Under the pieces are notes generated by a model that was not told where the DNA came from, did not search any database, and saw nothing but the letters and a program-made list of their open reading frames with translations. Positions 6,958 to 9,300 of a stretch of DNA of 9,300 bases are shown here, in pieces. The position numbers were made by a program, and so were the translations under genes. Numbering within the stretch: the stretch's first letter is position 1; each line of letters begins with the position of its first letter. The DNA comes from Bacteroidaceae bacterium (GTDB lineage Bacteria > Bacteroidota > Bacteroidia > Bacteroidales > Bacteroidaceae): contig JAGBYN010000047.1 in assembly GCA_017628775.1 (NCBI GenBank), positions 1 through 9,300 of the forward strand, written 5' to 3'.

Positions 6958-7410
6958 ATGATACTTTGTTCATTAAACGATAGCGATCGCTTGAATTCGC
7001 TCCACCCCTACTTCAAGCAAGTGTTTGACTATGTCAAGGACAACGACCTCTCGGCCGTTGAACCCGGACGCATCACGCTCATTCCCGAAAAACTCTTTAT
7101 CAACGTGAGCGACGCAAAGCTCATTGCCCTTGAAGACCAAAAGCTCGAGGTGCACCGTAAGTACATTGACATTCACCTGCCCCTTTCGGCGCCCGAAACT
7201 ATCGGTTGGGCTCCTATAAGCGCCCTTGGCGAAAGTGAAAATCCCTTTAATGAAACAGATGATTTTGCCCTGTATCCTGAGCGCGCCACAACTTACTTTA
7301 ACGTTCTTCCAGGACAGGCCCTTATCGTTTACCCCGAAGATGCCCATGCCCCCATCATTGGCAATGGCACCTTGCGCAAACTCATTGTGAAAGTAATCCT
7401 TGAGCCATGA
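6958..7410 (+). CDS. YhcH/YjgK/YiaL-family protein, probable sialic acid anomerase (NanQ-like)
   Basis: A 150-residue cupin-like metalloprotein of the family that includes E. coli YhcH (NanQ), which speeds the ring opening of N-acetylneuraminate so that the lyase receives its open-chain substrate. Family signatures are clear: EVHRKYIDIHLPLSAPETIGW at 64-84 and VYPEDAHAP at 124-132. The probable metal ligands are H66, H73, E80 and H130. Length equals the usual 150 or so, with ATG 6958 as the only sensible start. E. coli has three paralogues of this family (YhcH, YiaL, YjgK), so family membership alone does not fix the substrate; the flanking lyase, transporter and epimerase argue for the sialic acid role. 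Its TGA overlaps the ATG of the next gene (ATGA at 7407-7410), implying translational coupling. Confidence 0.88.
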   Translation: MILCSLNDSDRLNSLHPYFKQVFDYVKDNDLSAVEPGRITLIPEKLFINVSDAKLIALEDQKLEVHRKYIDIHLPLSAPETIGWAPISALGESENPFNETDDFALYPERATTYFNVLPGQALIVYPEDAHAPIIGNGTLRKLIVKVILEP

Positions 7411-8168
7411 ACATCAAGCTCCTCTTTAGGGTATGCCTCTTAGCCGTTATTGGGGCGTTGGTCACCTCATGCAAGAAAAAGCTGACGCCGCTTGAGCTTT
7501 ATATTGAGCAAACCAACGAAGTGTGCCCCATGCCTATCTCAGCCCATTCAGATTCAGAGTTTCGAGGCATTTCTATACGCGACTCTCTGCTCGTCTTTAC
7601 CTACACCATGGCAGATCATGAAGTGGATTGGAAAAACGATTACGCCGCGCTCAGAGCTGAGGTAAAGAGCACGCTCACGTCTTCCCTGCCTGAGATGCAG
7701 GAATTGCTTGACCTTATGCTTGAATCGAAAAAGGGTGCACAATTCCTCTATCAATCTAAAGCCGATGCCAGAAAGGAAATCGTGATTACCTTCACCCCTA
7801 CCGACATCTTAAACTTCTGTGAAGTAGGGATTCTTGAAGACACGCCCACCCCTACGGTTGAAAGCCACGTGCGCAATTTGCTCTATCAAACGCCGCTTGA
7901 GCTCAGTGAGGGCGTTGTACTCACCGATATTGCACTCATGGCAGACACGCTTCATTTAGCAATCACCCTGCCCGAGGAAGCATTTATGGCGTTGAAAACG
8001 CAATCGCAAACCGATCAAGTTCAGACTTCCGAGGAAATGCGTGATGCTTTGCAAAAAACAAAGCTCCACAAGATTTTGGCTCACCCATCAGCCTACCACA
8101 CTCTGCGCCTCAAATTATCTGGTGTTACGAGCCATGAAATAGAAGTACTGACGCTCGCTCATGAATAG
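7407..8168 (+). CDS. Two-domain lipoprotein of unknown function
   Basis: A 253-residue protein that I do not recognise as a characterised family. The N terminus is a lipoprotein signal: MNIKLLFR, a hydrophobic core, then LVTSC with the lipidated Cys at residue 22. The residues after Cys are KKK, without the acidic Lys/Asp/Glu export signal used by many surface lipoproteins of Bacteroidota, so a periplasm-facing location is more likely. The rest appears to be two similar halves: residues about 30-135 (CPMPIS, then ISIRDSLLVFTYTM, a helical LRAEVKSTLTSSL region, and IVITFTPTDI) and about 150-253 (TPLELSE, IALMADTLHLAITL, TSEEMRDALQ, and EIEVLTLAHE). The overlap of 4 bp with the YhcH-like gene makes it the last gene of the operon. 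A role in sialic acid use is possible but rests on position only. Confidence 0.8.
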   Translation: MNIKLLFRVCLLAVIGALVTSCKKKLTPLELYIEQTNEVCPMPISAHSDSEFRGISIRDSLLVFTYTMADHEVDWKNDYAALRAEVKSTLTSSLPEMQELLDLMLESKKGAQFLYQSKADARKEIVITFTPTDILNFCEVGILEDTPTPTVESHVRNLLYQTPLELSEGVVLTDIALMADTLHLAITLPEEAFMALKTQSQTDQVQTSEEMRDALQKTKLHKILAHPSAYHTLRLKLSGVTSHEIEVLTLAHE

Positions 8169-8224
8169 CAGGTTGAATGGTCCCGAGCGCCATTATCTCC
8201 GAAATGACTTTAGAAAAATCAAGT

Positions 8225-8262
8225 ATAGCCGATTTGCCCATCAGCAAGTCGGTTATTTTTTT
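8225..8262 (+). terminator. Intrinsic terminator of the + strand operon
   Basis: A 12-bp stem (8225-8236 with 8245-8256) closes an 8-nt loop, CCCATCAG, and is followed by seven T (8256-8262). Two pairs are G-U wobbles in + strand RNA and would be A-C mismatches on the other strand, so the element is directional. It lies 56 nt after the lipoprotein stop and ends the sialic acid block. Confidence 0.85.
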
Positions 8263-8444
8263 CAATGCTTACAGCTATCAGCTTTCAGTTTATGTGTCGG
8301 GAGATAAACAAAGATATTTAGCGGTGGCCTTCAAACAGAAATGAAATGCCGAATAATAGACCGGGAGATAACTTTGCGGAAGTGAGAGAGAGAGCAATAA
8401 GGCCATGCGCCAATTAGAATTAGTAGGATAAAAAAAGAAGATAC
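8263..8444. other. Gene-free gap between the two facing terminators
   Basis: About 180 bp without a convincing gene; the stretch from the lipoprotein stop to the tRNA totals 341 bp. It holds a 10-bp direct repeat CGGGAGATAA (8298-8307 and 8362-8371), a partial inverted relative TTATCTCCG further left at 8193-8201, a - strand TATCTTTG box (8309-8316), a + strand TAACTTTG box (8369-8376), a GA run (about 8384-8393) and an 8-codon frame at 8405-8431 encoding MRQLELVG. None of these has a well-placed TTTG partner at 19-21 nt, so promoter activity is doubtful. Confidence 0.5.
8272..8292. repeat. Three degenerate 7-bp tandem units
   Basis: CAGCTAT, CAGCTTT and CAGTTTA follow each other at 8272-8278, 8279-8285 and 8286-8292. 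The copies share CAG at the same phase and most following bases. No function can be inferred. Confidence 0.4.
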
Positions 8445-8483
8445 AAAAAAAATGTGCTAACCTCCCCGATAGAGGTTAACACA
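8445..8483 (-). terminator. Intrinsic terminator of the tRNA-Ser transcript
   Basis: Read on the - strand, a 12-bp stem (8483-8472 with 8464-8453) closes a 7-nt loop and runs directly into eight T (complement of A at 8445-8452). The single imperfect position is a U-G wobble on the - strand but a C-A mismatch on the + strand. It begins 27 nt past the tRNA 3' end. Confidence 0.87.
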
Positions 8484-8509
8484 TCAAAACTTATGTTTTA
8501 ACAAATCAG

Positions 8510-8596
8510 CGGAAGCTGGGGGATTCGAACCCCCGGTACGGTTGCCCGTACGTCAGTTTAGCAAACTGGTGGTTTCAGCCACTCACCCAAACTTCC
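8510..8596 (-). tRNA. tRNA-Ser (anticodon GCT)
   Basis: An 87-nt class II tRNA that reads serine codons AGC and AGU. The 7-bp acceptor stem pairs GGAAGTT with AGCTTCC, including one wobble, with discriminator G at 8510. The anticodon loop is TTGCTAA, with anticodon GCT at 8562-8560. The anticodon stem has a C-A mismatch at its outermost pair (CCAGT with ACTGA). The long variable arm characteristic of serine tRNAs is a 6-bp stem, GTACGG with CCGTAC, closed by a GCAA loop (8536-8551). The T arm is perfect: GGGGG, TTCGAAT, CCCCC. CCA is not encoded after the discriminator, so it must be added by the CCA enzyme. Confidence 0.97.
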
Positions 8597-8632
8597 TTCC
8601 GGCACATCAAGTGTTTCCCTTGAAATGCAACG

Positions 8633-8640
8633 CAAAATTA
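8633..8640 (-). promoter_or_regulatory. -7 box of the probable tRNA-Ser promoter
   Basis: On the - strand this reads TAATTTTG followed by C, a full match to the Bacteroidota -7 consensus TAnnTTTG. It lies 36 nt upstream of the tRNA 5' end, giving a leader of about 30 nt. The nearest upstream TTTG is only about 15 nt away, shorter than the usual 19-21, so the -33 element is weak. Confidence 0.45.
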
Positions 8641-8686
8641 GTGTTTAAAACCTTACAAAAGAAGTGTTGTGCCTTTGTTTTTCTTT

Positions 8687-8739
8687 AAAAACCTTAAAGA
8701 TTTGATTTCCGTCATGCGATAATCAAGAAAACGTTAAGG
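8687..8739 (-). terminator. Weak candidate terminator after ribonuclease Z
   Basis: On the - strand CCTTAA (8739-8734) can pair with TTAAGG (8697-8692), followed by five T (8691-8687); an inner TGATT/AATCA pairing may extend the structure. The stem is short and AT-rich with a long loop, so read-through toward the tRNA is plausible. Confidence 0.3.
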
Positions 8740-9300
8740 CTATATATTAATTTCAAGCATTTCTTGCGCAAGGATGGTGTTTTCAAAAATAGGTTTTGCC
8801 TCGTCAAGGAAAGGTTGCTCGTCGTGATATCGTGCTGAGTAATGGCCGATGAGGAGCTTTTTCACTTGTGCGGCAGAGGCAAAGGTTGCTGCATCGTGTG
8901 CTGTAGAGTGGCAAGTGGCAGCCGCTCTTGAAGCGTCGGTTTTCAGGAACGTTGCTTCGTGATAGAGCAGGTCAACACCCGTCAGGAGCGGCACGTTGCG
9001 CTTACAAAGCATCGTGTCGGAGCAGTAAGCGTAGGTTCTTGCGGGTTTTGGTGGCGTAACCAGCGTGTGGTGGGGGTGGCATCGGCCGTCGGGTGCTATC
9101 CAATCGGCGCCTTGCTTGATGAGCGGAATATCGTAGTGTGGAATATTGAGATAGTCGATCATGTCGCGCCTGATGTTTGGCAAGGCTTGGTGTTCTTTAA
9201 AGAGAAAGCCACACGTTGGCATGCGGTGTGCAAGCGGAAAGGCTTCAACGCTCATGAGGGAATCGGTGTGTACCACGGCATGCTCGTTGGTGTTGATTTC
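8740..9300 (-). CDS. rnz: Ribonuclease Z, C-terminal part (5' end outside window)
   Basis: This metallo-beta-lactamase-fold endonuclease trims the 3' trailer of tRNA precursors, a step needed before CCA addition when CCA is not encoded, as in the neighbouring tRNA. The frame is open to the right edge; 186 C-terminal residues are visible out of about 305. The GTG at 9276 is an internal codon, since the coding frame continues upstream of it. Family motifs present (numbered from the window edge): VEAFPLAHRMPTCGF at 18-32 (substrate-facing His), YCSDT at 92-96 with the metal-bridging Asp95, LLYHEATF at 111-118, CHSTAHDAA at 130-138, and LLIGHYSARY at 149-158 with metal ligand His153. The HxHxDH zinc motif lies in the missing N-terminal half. 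The protein ends in EMLEINI. No recent neighbour on the same strand other than the tRNA is visible. Confidence 0.93.
   Translation of the reverse strand, partial: EINTNEHAVVHTDSLMSVEAFPLAHRMPTCGFLFKEHQALPNIRRDMIDYLNIPHYDIPLIKQGADWIAPDGRCHPHHTLVTPPKPARTYAYCSDTMLCKRNVPLLTGVDLLYHEATFLKTDASRAAATCHSTAHDAATFASAAQVKKLLIGHYSARYHDEQPFLDEAKPIFENTILAQEMLEINI

Noticed and set aside
9274..9276. GTG at 9276 as the start of the ribonuclease Z frame
   Set aside because: The frame stays open to the window edge and the visible part lacks the N-terminal HxHxDH half, so the gene is cut by the window and does not start here.
1..9300. CRISPR arrays, insertion sequences, phage genes or defence systems
   Set aside because: No regularly spaced repeats, transposase, integrase or defence-type domains were seen anywhere in the window.

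Overview
The window looks like chromosomal DNA from a Bacteroidota species, most likely of the order Bacteroidales (Prevotella-like). The basis is protein family flavour (a YicC-Gmk pair and a RenBP-type sialic acid pathway as in Bacteroides), the lack of clear Shine-Dalgarno sequences before most starts, promoter boxes of the TAnnTTTG type, and a tRNA gene that does not encode its CCA end. Genus assignment is inference.

Layout. Positions 1-634 hold the C-terminal part of a YicC-family endoribonuclease. It is followed by guanylate kinase (707-1273) and a LysE/RhtB-type membrane exporter (about 1344-2033). Next comes a compact sialic acid (Neu5Ac) catabolic operon on the + strand: N-acetylneuraminate lyase (2077-2991); a large fusion of a signal peptide, a periplasmic kelch mutarotase and a sodium:solute symporter (3014-5566); an N-acylglucosamine 2-epimerase of the RenBP/AGE type (5598-6770); a stem-loop in a 187-bp gap; a YhcH/NanQ-like anomerase (6958-7410); and a two-domain lipoprotein of unknown function that overlaps it by 4 bp (7407-8168). 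A good intrinsic terminator at 8225-8262 ends this + strand block. About 180 bp without a convincing gene follows, and then the - strand begins: a terminator (8445-8483), tRNA-Ser(GCT) (8510-8596) and the C-terminal part of ribonuclease Z (8740 to beyond 9300).

How the genes work together (inference from families and context). Free Neu5Ac in the periplasm is converted between anomers by the kelch domain and imported with Na+ by the attached transporter. In the cytosol the YhcH-like protein supplies the open-chain form to the lyase, which splits it to pyruvate and ManNAc. The epimerase turns ManNAc into GlcNAc, which a GlcNAc kinase encoded elsewhere must phosphorylate. No sialidase, esterase, SusC/SusD pair or kinase lies in this window.

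The most notable item is the transporter fusion. Its kelch domain has a circularly permuted blade order relative to E. coli NanM, and the motif carrying NanM's active-site Glu and Arg falls only about 16 residues before the first transporter helix.
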